This document shows, piece by piece, positions 9,141-20,720 of a DNA stretch of 34,727 nucleotides. The position numbers were made by a program, and so were the translations under genes. Within the stretch, counting starts at the first letter, position 1, and every line of letters starts with the position of its first letter. The notes under the pieces were generated by a model. The model made no database searches, was not told the DNA's origin, and saw only the letters and a list, made by a program, of their open reading frames with translations. The DNA is from Hypsibius dujardini (taxonomy: Eukaryota > Tardigrada > Eutardigrada > Parachela > Hypsibiidae), in contig LRSR01009750.1 in the NCBI GenBank assembly GCA_001579985.1, positions 1 to 34,727 on the forward strand, read 5' to 3'.

Positions 9141-12100
9141 ATGTCAGACGAAGCGATGGACTTTGGTGGTGGCGGCGGGGATTCGGATGCACAGAGTGGC
9201 GGAAGTTTTGAATGGTCTGTTCCTCAGGTGAGATGAAACCGGCGATGACACACACAAGGCCATATTATTGCGTTCACCAAATTAAGCCATTTAGGTCGGT
9301 CAGTGTGTACCGCGATGCACTCGCCGAGCTAAATGGCTTAACTCGGTTAGCGCTATAATATGGCCAGATGTTTACACCTGGGTGATTTTTACCAAAATGA
9401 TGAACATGATTTTTTTCGAGTAGTTCCGAATCCAAGAATAACACTAATAATTTGTTTGCCAGCCGCAAAAATGGTCCCACATTGTGACAACGGTAGACGT
9501 TGTCCCAGTTGTGTCGAATTTAGTCAAGGTATTTGTTTAATTGATCGTTTGATTGACGAGAAATATTTTTTGTTTTGGAAGTTTTTGCTCAGATTGATTT
9601 ATTAATTGATTGACTGTCTGCTTGGTTGACGGACTTTATCTGGCGGTTGATTGTTCACTTATCGTGGCAAAACACAATAATGATAAATACCGTGCTGTGG
9701 CCTTATGGTGGATTGGTTGATTACACGTCTTTTTCCTGTCTTTCAGGATGAACTAGATTTTTACGAAGCCGATCTTCAAGGAGCCGGACGCGATGCCGTC
9801 ATCTTCGCCATCGACTTCTCCCCAATGATGTTCCAGCAGTGTAACCCCAAGCAGGAGGGCAAAAAAGTTCAGTCGGCCCTGAAAACCACCATCGAGGTTG
9901 GTGGATGTTCTTACTTGTCCTTTAAAATATACTTCTTTCAAATAAACAGACCCGAGCACTTGTATAAAAAAGTACTCGTATTAGTATTTAAAAGTCCAAA
10001 TGAAAAGGTAGTTAATTGGCAAATGATAGTTAAAAAAAATAAAAATTGAACTGAATTAATTTGATTTGTATTGAATTAAATTGGATTAATTAATTGAATC
10101 GAATTGAATCGAAATGAGTTTTGAGCAGTCCATTGAATTTGGTATTCTCTATATTAGGGGATTTATTCTGGTGTTATTTAAAACGTATTCTATTTCAAAT
10201 CTTATTGGCCAGGTTCCAGATAGCTTTAGTGAAATTAAAAAATAATTAAAAAAGTAAAGTATGTTCCTTCCAATCGTGTTCCAACGAGTAAACAGTTTGC
10301 TTTGTCTGTTACATTTTTTTGGTCACAGAATTTATGATGGTGAGTTTACTGGGCTAACATTTAATTCTATCTGCACAACGATGCAAATGAATATTTTATT
10401 TAGTTTAGTGAGTATTTATATTTGGAAAACTGAAGCGTTGCTTTTTTTCGGTGTCTAGAAGATATCCAAGATCCAAGATGAATATATACATATATATATA
10501 TATATAAGGACTAAGCACTAAAGAAAGTAGTACAAAAATGTTCGTTACATTTTAGGCCGTTCGGGAAGCCGTGATCAGCCGAATCTACCGGAGCGAGCAA
10601 GACTTTCTGTCCATCGTTCTCTACAACACCTTCAATCGCTCCGTGGACATCGCGGTCGATCACGTCAATGTGGTGGACCCACTCCAGCGACCGGGTGTGG
10701 AGGTGGTGAAGAAGCTGGACAAGCTCCTGGAAATGGATGCTGATGAGTTGCAGGCCAAGTTCGGCTCGGTCGACAAGTGCGCGATCGGCGATCTTCTCTC
10801 GGCGTGCTCCAGCATCTTCGCCAAGCTTGCACAGAAGACCTTCAGCAAGCGCATTTTACTCTTTACCGCCAATGACAATCCGCATCGCGGTAGCAAGAAG
10901 TACGGGTAGTGAGGAATGAAAGGGAAACACCGAATTTCCCCCATATTTTCTGGAAAGTGCTCTGACTGACTGATTGATTGATTAATTGGTCTGTTGGTTG
11001 ACGAAACGCAGTTGGTCGATTGATTGGTTGATTTGTTGGTTGACGAAACGCAACTGGTTGTTTCTGGCGGATCAATGCGGAACTATTTCTTTTGTAAGTT
11101 TATTAAATGGGAAATTTTTCAGATTTTGCAGATTTTGCAAAGAGATTTTGCTGTCAGAATTTGAAAGATGGAAAAGAGGTTCAAATCTTTCTTCACAATT
11201 TATGGGATCAAACGTTACATTTTATGATTGTAAAGCCACTGTTGAAATATTTGCCGAAGCCAGTAGGCCGATATATATAAACATAAATCAGTTATAAGTT
11301 TCGGGAATTTCAATAAAATTTAAAATTCGGATAGATAAGTTTAGTTAGTGCAATATTAATGTAAAATAATGTGAAATATGTGACTTAGTTTAATAATATA
11401 CAAATGCATTTTACTTTTACCTGGAAGCTTAATGGTTTTATAATTTGAAATACTGGGCGATTGATTTTGTTGTCTTCCCTTGCGAAACTCATTTATCAGC
11501 AGACGTTAGAAGATGACGAGCATAAATTGAGACTTTAGAGTGAAGACAAATAGTGAATGGTATCCCCAAAACTGGTATTAATTGAGTAACTAGTTTTGTT
11601 AATCAACCAAAAGTAGTGGAGAGTTTCGAGTCTAGTCTTATTTAATGACTGCTGACTACGATTTTGATCTTCAGCTGACTTCAGCTTACATATTTTAGTT
11701 TGTTATTAAGCTTTTCCCCATTAAATGCTTAGTGACTAAGTGACTTTTCTCTCTCAGGAAATAGAAGGACTAAATTTATAAAATTGGTGACTATGGTTTT
11801 TAGTTTAGTCTTAGCTTAGCTTTTTACTTCAGTTTAGTTTGGCCATCATTTACGCTTTAGCACGGTTGTGTTCCCCTTTACAGAGACATGCTCTACGCTA
11901 AGCAGAAAGCCTCTGACAATTTTGAGGCCGGCATCTCAATGTCCCTCTTCGCGCTGGAACTACAGAACGGCCACTTTGACCCGACCAAGTTCTGGGATGA
12001 CGTGATTGTGGCCGGATCAGCGGATGATGACGACCAGCGAGTGGCTCCCATGGGCGACTGGGAAGATCTCACGGCCCTCATCACGCGCAAGGATCATTCC

Positions 12101-15100
12101 CGCCGGGCCATGGGCAACCTCAGTCTGATCTTGGGCGAGGGTCTGGAGCTGAGCGTCAGTGTCTTCACGCTGGTTCGCACCGCCAACAAGCCGCCGGCGG
12201 TGAAGCTATGGAAGAAGACTAACCAGCAGGTGGGTGGTCATTCACAAAGGCAGGCAGACAGGCAGATAGAATTGACTGAGGGAAAGACAGACAGATTCTG
12301 CTTGTCAGACCCTAGAGAGACATTCAAATGAATCAGACTGATCAAAATCTCCCATACACATACGGACAACTAAACGGGAACTGCAGCATTAGGGACAGCT
12401 AGATGAACAGAGCACGACAGAATGACGGTAAGACCATAAGACACATAGAGTGACAGTAATATGGTTAGTCAGCTGGAAAAATAGCATCCGACGGGCACAT
12501 GCATTAGACCGATCAAACGGTAGATAGACACACCATTAGATTAATAGTCAGGCAGACACTCGGAAAGGGAGACATTCATATATGCAGGTAGACAGGCTGA
12601 CTGACAGGCAGGCGGACTGACAGATAGATAGTTTTAACTCGTTTGTTTCTGCAGGTTGAAAAACCTGAACGCATGACCATGGACGAAGAGAGTGCTACCG
12701 TTCTGATGCCGACCGACATGCAAAAGTACATGGACTTTGCCGGCAAGAAGATCTTCTTCAGAAGTGAAGAAATCCAAGCCATGAAGCATTTCGGCTCGAC
12801 CGGGATCCGTGTTATCGCTTTCAAATCGTTGGACGCTCTCAAGGAGAAGCACCACATCCGTCCGGCGCAGTTCCTCTACCCCAACGAGGGCGACATTCGC
12901 GGCTCCACCAAACTCTTCATTGCCCTGCTGACCAAATGTCTGGAGAAGCGGGTGATGGCGGTGTGCCGCTACTCGCCGCGAGAAAACATTTCGCCCAAAT
13001 TGGTCGGCCTGGTGCCGCAGGAGGAGGTGCTGGGCGAGCAGGGCGAACAGCTGACCCCGGCGGGATTCCATATCATCTTCTTCCCCTTTGCCGATGACTT
13101 CCGCGGGAATAATCCGGCACCGAAGAATGCTCCCGTGGCGGATGAGGCACAAATTGCCAAAGCCAGGGTGTGTACAGTCAACGACAAGATTAAGTACACT
13201 GGAGGGTGCGGGAAATGGGGAAAAGGGGCGGGGCAGGGGGTGCTTTTCAGACAATCGAACAATCAATCACCTAACCATCTCCTTCTCCGCCCCTTTTGCC
13301 CATACCCCGGACCCTCCAGTGTACTCAATCTTGTCGTTGATTGTAGGCGTGATTTGTCTCGATTGCCTGTTTTTCTGACCCTACTGTTGGATTTATTTTA
13401 AATTAGATAAACGATTAGTTAATTTTAAGTTGACAATTAAAAATGAAAGCAATTAAAATTGTAATTCAAATGTGTTTTAAGAGGAAACAGTTATATTATA
13501 GCACATGGCTGTGTACAATATATATTTCATTTCTCAAGGGATGTTAATTTGAATTAACTTAGTGTTTAAATGCATTTTTTATGACGAGTTTAAATTAAAT
13601 TCATTTTAGGTCATTTAAAATAAGAGCCTAATTATCGGTGTCAAGTGCCATTTTTAATTAATTAATATAGAAATAATATTATTAATTAGTGTGATCTAAA
13701 TAATCTAAAGTAACACTGAAACCATTAAAGTAATGTTTCCATAATGGGGAAATAATCCTGGTCTGCAAACATCCATATTCACATTTATAGAACGATTTTC
13801 GGGGTTTTAGCATGACGTTGTCTGCATGCCTGTCTGTTAGTATATGTGGTTGTCTGTTCCTCGTCCTAACGGTCTGACTACCTAAATGCCTCTTGGGCGG
13901 TCTGTCTTTGTGCATATCTGTCTGTTTGCCTGTTTGTTTGTTTGTCTGTCTTTCTGTCTGTCTTTCTGCTTGTCTGTTCTTCTGGCTGCCAATCAATAAA
14001 TTAAGATGTCTGCCGATACCATCTGGCTTTTGAGTGTTTGGCTTTGATTATGACACGTTGTCTGAATTCATAGTTTGAGGTCTCGTTTTTCTCACTACCA
14101 GGAGCTGGTGAAGAAGCTGAAATTCCCCTACAGCCCCGAGGATTTTCCCAACCCCGCCCTGCACACCCATCTGAAGAACATCCAGGCCCTGGCACTGGGC
14201 GAGGAAATCAAGACCGACGAGGACGGCCACCGCATCCTCAACGATTTCACTGATTACACCGAGCCGCAGACCGCCGGAATAGAACGAAAAGTCGGCAAGC
14301 TTTTGAAGGAGTTCATCTCATTGGTCTACCCACATGGTTATGATCCCGAAGGAGCACACACGAAGAAACGGGTGTATGAGAAGAAGGAGCCAGTTACAAA
14401 ACGAGGACCTGCGGCGGCGTCTCAAGGAACTGGGGCAGACGACATTGCGCAGGCTGCGGAAGCGGGAAATCTGAAGAAGTACACGCTGCCTATATTGAAA
14501 GAGGTAAGTGTTGCAGTCAGCAAACGTTTTCGATCCATTGCAGTTTTATAAGTTATATTTTTTATGAATACTTACGTATTTATGCGTGTACATTTAAAAG
14601 ATTGTAAATTACCGAAAATAGACACGTTTTTCAAATAATAAAAAATTTTATCTATGCATTTTTGTGCTGAAACTTTTATTTGTGATATTACCCTACATAA
14701 AAATTTAGAATAACTTCGCTTGAGAAAACCGAAATGAAAGTTACCAGGTGAGGTTTTTGGGCAGTTAAATTCATTCGATAAAGGATTTTAGTTTAGTCAG
14801 CATGCTTTTAGTCGAATTACTTAGCCACTAATTTTAGTCTTTTTAGTTTTTCCCCCCTTAAGTCTTTTTGTGAGAAACTAAGAGCTCAGTCACTTAAGAG
14901 TTTCAGTTTATTACTTTGGGTTTAATTTAATCATGCCCCCCCCCCCTGTTGTAGATTCCATTTTGCCCGCTTTTTAATTGGCTCAAAGCTTTGTCAATTT
15001 GTATTTCTGCTAATATTTTTCTATCTAGAGTTCTCCGGAAACGTTATTTTCATTGGGTTATTAAGTTTTTTTAGTCTTTAATCTTTTTAATTTTTGTAAC

Positions 15101-15238
15101 TGTTTATTTATATAGTACAAATAGTTTGTATTTTCTCTCGCTCTCTAGTATTGCAAGAGCCACAAGGTGAAGGTTGAAGGCTCAAAGAAGGACGACTACA
15201 TTGGAGCCATTGAAACCCATTTAGCCGGCAACGACTGA
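9141..15238 (+). CDS. XRCC6: Ku70, ATP-dependent DNA helicase 2 subunit 1 / XRCC6
   Basis: Ku70 pairs with Ku80 to form the ring that binds broken DNA ends and starts non-homologous end joining. Exons are 9141-9227, 9747-9896, 10556-10905, 11884-12229, 12655-13167, 14102-14503 and 15149-15238. Phases close to 1,938 nt (645 residues; human is about 609). In order: an acidic, glycine-rich N-terminus; a von Willebrand-like alpha/beta domain opening with GRDAVIFAIDFSPMMF and including KRILLFTANDNPH; the beta-barrel core with HHIRPAQFLYPNE, CLEKRVMAVCRYSPREN, GLVPQEE and GFHIIFFPFADD; the C-terminal arm with VYPHGYDPEG; and a SAP domain (about 604-641, NLKKYTLPILKEYC). The start is the first ATG of the frame that precedes the acidic segment. 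The donor of exon 2 (GTTGGT) is weak. Intron 5 starts at a MITE. Confidence 0.95.
9258..9365. repeat. 108-bp fold-back hairpin in Ku70 intron 1
   Basis: Two arms of about 42 bases pair with each other. The outer part is GGCCATATTATTGCG against CGCTATAATATGGCC. The inner part is TTAAGCCATTTAGGTCGG against CCGAGCTAAATGGCTTAA. The loop is about 25 bases. No target duplication is clear. It is probably a small fold-back element. Confidence 0.65.
10482..10506. repeat. (TA)n microsatellite in Ku70 intron 2
   Basis: Short AT dinucleotide tract about 50 bp upstream of the exon 3 acceptor. Confidence 0.8.
10906..11883. other. Ku70 intron 3, no gene seen
   Basis: This 978-bp intron contains GATTGATT and GTTGGTTGAC repeats at its start (10970-11060) and a TTTAGTTTAGTC-rich stretch at 11640-11850. 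Nothing else is recognised. Similar TTTAGT-rich stretches occur at 14760-14930 and 21230-21545. Confidence 0.6.
12246..12630. repeat. (CAGA)n-derived degenerate repeat in Ku70 intron 4
   Basis: GGCAGACAGGCAGATAG and GACAGACAGATT variants, with clusters at both ends of the intron and weaker traces between. The open frame running out of exon 4 into this tract is artefactual. Confidence 0.7.
13173..13345. mobile_element. TA-flanked hairpin MITE, copy 3 (Ku70 intron 5)
   Basis: This is the best preserved copy. The left end is TACAGTCAACGACAAGATTA and the right end is its mirror, CAATCTTGTCGTTGATTGTA. The arms continue inward through AGTACACTGGAGGGT and the G-rich block, so nearly the whole 173 bp can fold on itself. 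The insertion begins six nucleotides after the exon 5 boundary, so the donor reads GTGTG followed by element sequence. Confidence 0.85.
13815..13985. repeat. (GTCT)n microsatellite in Ku70 intron 5
   Basis: GTCTGTCTGT and TTGTCTGTTTG variants, about 115 bp upstream of the exon 6 acceptor. Same tetranucleotide class as in ALG12 introns 3 and 4, opposite in orientation to the 903-1320 tract. Confidence 0.8.
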
Positions 15239-16037
15239 CTAGACTAAACTAACTAGCCGGAAACGACTGATTCAATCACCGTTGATCCTAACACTTTCGA
15301 GTCATCTGTCCTGTTTTCAATGCCCGTTTTCGCAGTTTGATAGCCGCTTTTTGTGCGAACTTTCTAATGACAATTTCGCTGTAGTGATTTTCACAAATTG
15401 TGTGAATCTGAATCGGCACTGTCCGCTATATGTCTGTCTTTTTTTCTGTACTACTGCGGCCTTGATTTGGGCAGCTGATACGCTCTCCTCCCACTCGAGC
15501 AAAAGTTTATTTGTGGTTTTGGTGTATGGACCAGAAATGAGGAGCGCGATCAATAAGTTGGTGAATTGATCGATGTTGTCTGTGGATCGGATCGCGGGAT
15601 ATCGAGACAACTTCATTGACTGATGTATTACGGGGAGCAAGTAAACGTGCGGTGCGGGGTCTGACCCGCCTTGCAAGTGGCCTCCATTGCGTGGACTGCA
15701 ATTTTCTATCCAGGCCACAGCTCACACACAGCAAACAATTCCCTGCATGCAACAAAAGATCCCATTTAAAGCTCCGACGGATGATGACGGAGCCTCATCT
15801 CCACTTGCTTTTTCCTAGGCTGGGAAAACAGTATTACTCTCGATCTAAGCTGCGCTCTTAGCATGGATGTTGTTTTCCTTCTTCCAGTGCCAGATAATTG
15901 CTACTGATTATCTGTGGTTCATCCCTGTGACGGCCGAAGTGTCAGAAACAATGTTTGGCTGGAGGCTTAATTTTCCCATTAGTCGTACGGTGGGCTTTGA
16001 TATTTCCTTCCTCGGTTATTTTCAACTGTAGTAGTGT
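15239..16037. other. Intergenic region after Ku70
   Basis: No gene is supported. The first 50 bases contain a second copy of the Ku70 stop-codon segment (AACTAGCCGGAAACGACTGA at 15249-15268). Open frames on both strands here match no family I recognise and lack splice support. An upstream non-coding exon or promoter of the following gene may be present. Confidence 0.5.
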
Positions 16038-17507
16038 ATGGCGTCGCCGAGCTCGTCCTTCAATGCGGTGCAGTATTTCAGTGCGTCACCGTACGGGTTG
16101 GCGGATGCGAAACGGAAGCGAGTATTGCTCGGCACAGGGGTGGTGCAATTCATCTTTGGTGGTTTCCTGTTGCTGCCGGTATTTTTCGTATTAGGCTGTA
16201 AGTGAACCTTGAGCGACAAAGTAGACCAATCGAAAGACGGACAGACACACAGGCACACAGACACACAAAAAGACAGATAGACATACTGAAAGCCAAGAAG
16301 TACAGATAAAAAATAGAGACAGGAATGAAATGCATGTTTTTACAATATTCACATTTAGTATTGTGCGAAACTTGACGGTGTTTATTTCAGTATTACCAAA
16401 AAGTGAATGCCCGATTTTTATAATTAATTTTTTTATTGAATTTTTTTACATGCCGGCACAACGAGCTGATTTTGACTTTGTAGTTATGTGGGAGTTTCAA
16501 GCCAAAATAAATGCCTTTTTTTTACTACACTTTCCTGGGATAGCTTTTCAGTGAATGCTTTACTATCTGTTACGTGAATTTTCTGTGCTGTACGATCACT
16601 TTACGTTCAGTGTACATAGTTTGGATGGGCATTGCACGTTGTATCAGCCTTACAAGAACCCCAGACTAATACAGACTTGAAACAAAAAATATCATTACGA
16701 TATTTGTCAGACAAACTAGCAAAAAAATACAAAGCTCATATTGAACTCAAGGAGAAATCGATGCAGGCAGACTAAGAATTAAAGATCGGCTAAGTCCATC
16801 TTTCTGTATATTTTTCCCATCAAACAGGGACCGTGCCGGTGGTGGTGGTGCTCCTCGCCTGGATGACCGTCTCGGGATTACTCGGCATCTCCGCGTCCTA
16901 CTTCCTCCCCAACACCCCCAACCACCATGAAAACCATTCTCCAACTCATCCCAATGCCCCCGCAGTTCCACCCCGAAATGTCACCCTCAAGGCCTACACC
17001 GTCGGCCTGATAATTGGTCTCATCCTAGCCGTGGCAACCCTCCTAGTCGGGGCAGCGCTCATCCAACCCCTGTCTTTCCAAATTGTCAGCGATTCCGACT
17101 ACAGAAAGTACTTTGGCGACCTCGAACCCGCCGAGCGGGTGCTCTTCGGTACAGCCACCATGGTACTGGGGGCGTGGCTAGCCACAGTGCTGCTGATTAT
17201 GTTCATCCTGGCGCTGCATGTCCTGCACAAGCACTACCGCTGTGTGGAACGCGCCATTCGTGCTGGGAGACCGGTGATTGACACCAACATCGCCACCCAT
17301 TACGGATGTCCGGACGTGTTGACGTCGGCGGCCCTCAAAAGGCCGGATCAATTTGAGGAGCCCTTTTTCCCGCCGAGAAAGGCGCTGATGCCTGCTTCGG
17401 GGAAGATTCCTTTGTCGACGGCAGACCGAGCGCCTGCAACCGGCGAGGATACATGTGGTGGTGCTAATACGAATTTGCTTCCTGCTAAAGAGAACTCCTT
17501 TGATTAA
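16038..17507 (+). CDS. Hypothetical four-transmembrane protein
   Basis: I do not recognise this gene. Two exons, 16038-16197 and 16828-17507, join in phase through a strong GTAAGT donor and a CAG acceptor to give 279 residues. Helix 1 follows the basic stretch DAKRKR (about 30-53). Helix 2 starts VPVVVVLLAWM just after the splice. A polar loop rich in Pro, His and Asn follows, with one NVT sequon. Helix 3 is AYTVGLIIGLILAVATLLVG. Helix 4 starts VLFGTATMVLGAWLA and ends at HVLHKHYRC. The cytoplasm-like tail of about 85 residues is rich in Pro, Ala and Lys. Layout and size recall MS4A/CD20-like or other small four-helix proteins, but no signature proves this. High third-position GC and a clean frame across the junction support a real gene. 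An earlier start in an upstream exon is possible. Confidence 0.7.
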
Positions 17508-18417
17508 GCTACAGTAAACCTAAGTGCAGTAGAAATGTCGACAGGGACAGCGAGATCTTTCAAGTTTTATTCTGAAACTGTGTAGACGTTGTTTGATACT
17601 CTAACTTGTTTTTAAACTTTAGATGTTGCTCGACAACTAGTGATCATTGACGCTTAGCGGCTGACCACTGTTTGAAAAAAGTGGCCGAAGTCTACCATGT
17701 TCGGCTTCTTGGTCTAGCCGAGGTCGCCGAATGTTGTTAGCAAACGATAAAATTGTCATTTCCTTTATGTCACACAGATTGGTGATACATTGTGAACCTA
17801 AAAGTACTTTTGAGTTGTTCCTTTGTTCGTCTATCTGTTTGTTTGCAGGTAAGTCTGTCATAGATAGACAGACAAATAGACAGACAGATAGACAGATAGT
17901 GTATGTGGGGGTCAAGAATTATGGCCAGGCTGTGTAAAATCCATCTATCTGCATGTACAGAATAGAAGAAAGCACGGCATGTGATGATTCAGGCTCATAT
18001 GCAGGTAGAGCTGAAGAACACTGATTTGAACGGGATAGTCACTGCTCCGTGTGCTCAGATTTCCCATATACTGTGCTCGGTCATCATCATCCTCTTTGGT
18101 ATTGTATTCAGTACGGAAGAGGATGAGTAGGCTTTAGAAATCAGCTAGACCAAACCAGCGACTTCTTATGTTGCACTACGTAGTGGCCGGCGTTACCTGC
18201 GTCAGCGGAAAATATATTAATAAAGCTTTCCCCATGGTATAGTCTTTCGTAGAAATTACTGAGGCATCTTCTGAAGCATTAAGAAATGAAATGTGGTCCC
18301 CCTCTTATGCGAATTTCTTATTAATTTCCGGAAAGCTTTCATCATACAGGCATTAAACTGCGTGTGTCATTCGCTTTAATTTGTAAAAAATTTTTAAGTG
18401 GCTAGAATCGTATCAGA
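17508..18417. other. Intergenic region with an AGACAG microsatellite
   Basis: No gene is supported. A GACAGACAGATA tract lies at about 17855-17900. An AATAAA hexamer near 18219 is the only poly(A)-signal-like site noticed, far from the preceding stop codon. The promoter of receptor copy A should lie in the right part. Confidence 0.45.
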
Positions 18418-20044
18418 ATGATAACACGGACGTGGTGTTTTATTTTTGGCCTCATTCTGCGCGTAGACTCCGAGGAGATGGACCCTCGAAAAATTCGCAC
18501 CATCAACATCGCTACCCCCGGATCTATTTCGTTAAGCAGCGTGACATCACTGGCGTTCATTGCGCCGGCCGTCGAGTCGGCCGTCGGGGATCTACAGGAC
18601 AAATATTCCGGCATTTTTAATTGGACCCATAGTATCATTTACAACCGTAGTTTGACCAATTACGGGGATTACGGAGACTCGGTGGATGAACTAGCCGCCA
18701 GTTGGTACTACACACGAAGGGTGCCGGCGGATTTGACGGTGTTTATTTTTGCAGGTACCAGACTGCGGCCAATCCAAGCAGTTTAGTCAGATTTGTTAGT
18801 GCTATTGAAAATCTCAGGCAAAAAAATTATGTTCGAAAAGTGGTTAAGAAGTTATTGTAAAGCGAACCATAAATCAATGTAACAAGGCACATCTACTATA
18901 CCAGTACTACAATTCGTCTTGTCCCGAAAATCCCGTAAAAATTTCGAACCCAAAGAAAGCCGTCGGAATTCGGTTCAGGCCGAAATTTCTGGGAAAACAA
19001 TTTTCGGGCGGGTTCAAGCTTCTGGTTCAAGGTTCTGACTCCCGTAAGCAAATACCAGACACCTCATTTTACGTTCGAATCATTGCTTGATTGATTGATG
19101 AAGCGTACACAAAACCTGTTAGTTTTATTCATTGATTTATGTTTTGTACAGTGGTTATTTATTTTCTTTATCGTTTCTTGTTCCTTGATTTCTGGATTAC
19201 GAGTTTTCTAATGATTAACAAGTTAATTTTCTGTATCTGATTGTAACTAGTTGTACTTATTGTAACGAAGCAGCAGTGTTCATTGTGAATGTACTACCCG
19301 TCAAGGCTAGTTTGAGTTCCTTGCTGGTCGGATGAAGGAGCTTTCAGAAACGCATTTCTATAAAAGTATAAATTTTGGTAGGAGGACAACAGGAGGTGGA
19401 CGCAATCAACCGCCTCTCTGCAGGTTGGAATACACTCATGATTACAAGGTACAAATTCGCATCCTCCTCTAGCTGGAAATGTAAACAGCGTTCCTACTGC
19501 AACATAATTGTCCGTAATTCGGAGGCATACTGCATTATTGTTCGTTTGATGAAACAATAGTGCTGCAACATTGCCAGCTCAGCGAAACAAGCGATTGAGC
19601 CCAACATGGTTGGCCACCGGTTGTTGCGGAGCATCAAATTTTGCCAAGACCTACCTCTACCTGATGCGGACCAACAACTGGACGTCGGTGTATCAGGTGG
19701 TGGATGCGGCTTCTTTAATGACCCCGTTGGTGGCGCAGGTTCTGTCCGACGCGATAGCCAAGATGGAAGGCATCCAGCATACAATCTTCACCATCCCACC
19801 CGGGAACCGCACACGCGAGACGTATGACATTCTGCTGCGAGAATTTAACACATCCAGTAGAGGTCAGTCAAAGTGGAGGAGATGAATAGCAGGTTTGATC
19901 AACCTTGCGAGATTTCAAACCCTCTTCATAATATGTAACGAGGAAGGAGCATATCACGTAATAAACTATTGCAAATATTTTCATTTTTTTTTCGCTTTAG
20001 TTTTATTCTTTTTCGGACATTCCCACAGCTTCAAGGGGTTGATG

Positions 20045-20720
20045 GTTAGTAGTTACACGATGATAACCACTATCAGTGGTGATGATAGCAATATAGAGCG
20101 CGGTATGCATACACGTGACCATAATACTGGGTGGTACAACCACTGAAATATTTTTAACTTTACGGAGCGAGTTTTAGCATCTCGTTCTTAATGATTCGCT
20201 TTTAGAAATCAACTTAAAATTGACTGATTCTTTTAAAAAGAGGGTCTGAAGTGAAGGGGCGGAGCTGTGCGGAGTCGTATCAAACCAGTTTATAAATACT
20301 GGAGCTCTGGTCAATGAATAGCAAACAGCTCTGCCCATTGATCTTAAATAGCAAGTCTGGTGATGCAGGTGGATTTCAACATGAATTTCAACACATTTTT
20401 AATCGAACAAAAACATTAAAACGCAATTATAGGCATATGTTAATATTTCTAGAAATCAGCCATTTGCGGTGGAAACAAATGCACTTCGTACAGGATTTCC
20501 AAGTTTTTTTTTCGGATCGAACTACAGTGTACTTGCATTTGCAGTGTACAGCATACTTCTCTAAAATTTGTAAATGTGCTGAATATTTATGAAAAAATAA
20601 ATAAGGCGGTTAGCGATAAATGAACGGAGGAAATTAAGTTGAAACGGTTGCCACCCAGTCTAGTCGGTGATGTGTGTGTGTGTACTCAACGACGTGTCAG
20701 AAAACTCGTTCCGATTTTAG
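20045..20720. other. Intron 4 of receptor copy A
   Basis: No coding segment is supported. The stretch 20256-20337 has inverted short motifs (GGGGCGGAGCTGT against ACAGCTCTGCCC) with a small TTTATAAAT palindrome between them, which may be a decayed fold-back element. Confidence 0.4.

Noticed and set aside
15317-15861. Open frames on both strands after Ku70
   Set aside because: They overlap each other, show no recognisable domain, and lack splice or start context.
18890-19040. Inverted CCCGAAAAT/ATTTTCGGG motifs in copy A intron 1
   Set aside because: The pairing is short and broken and no element borders were found.
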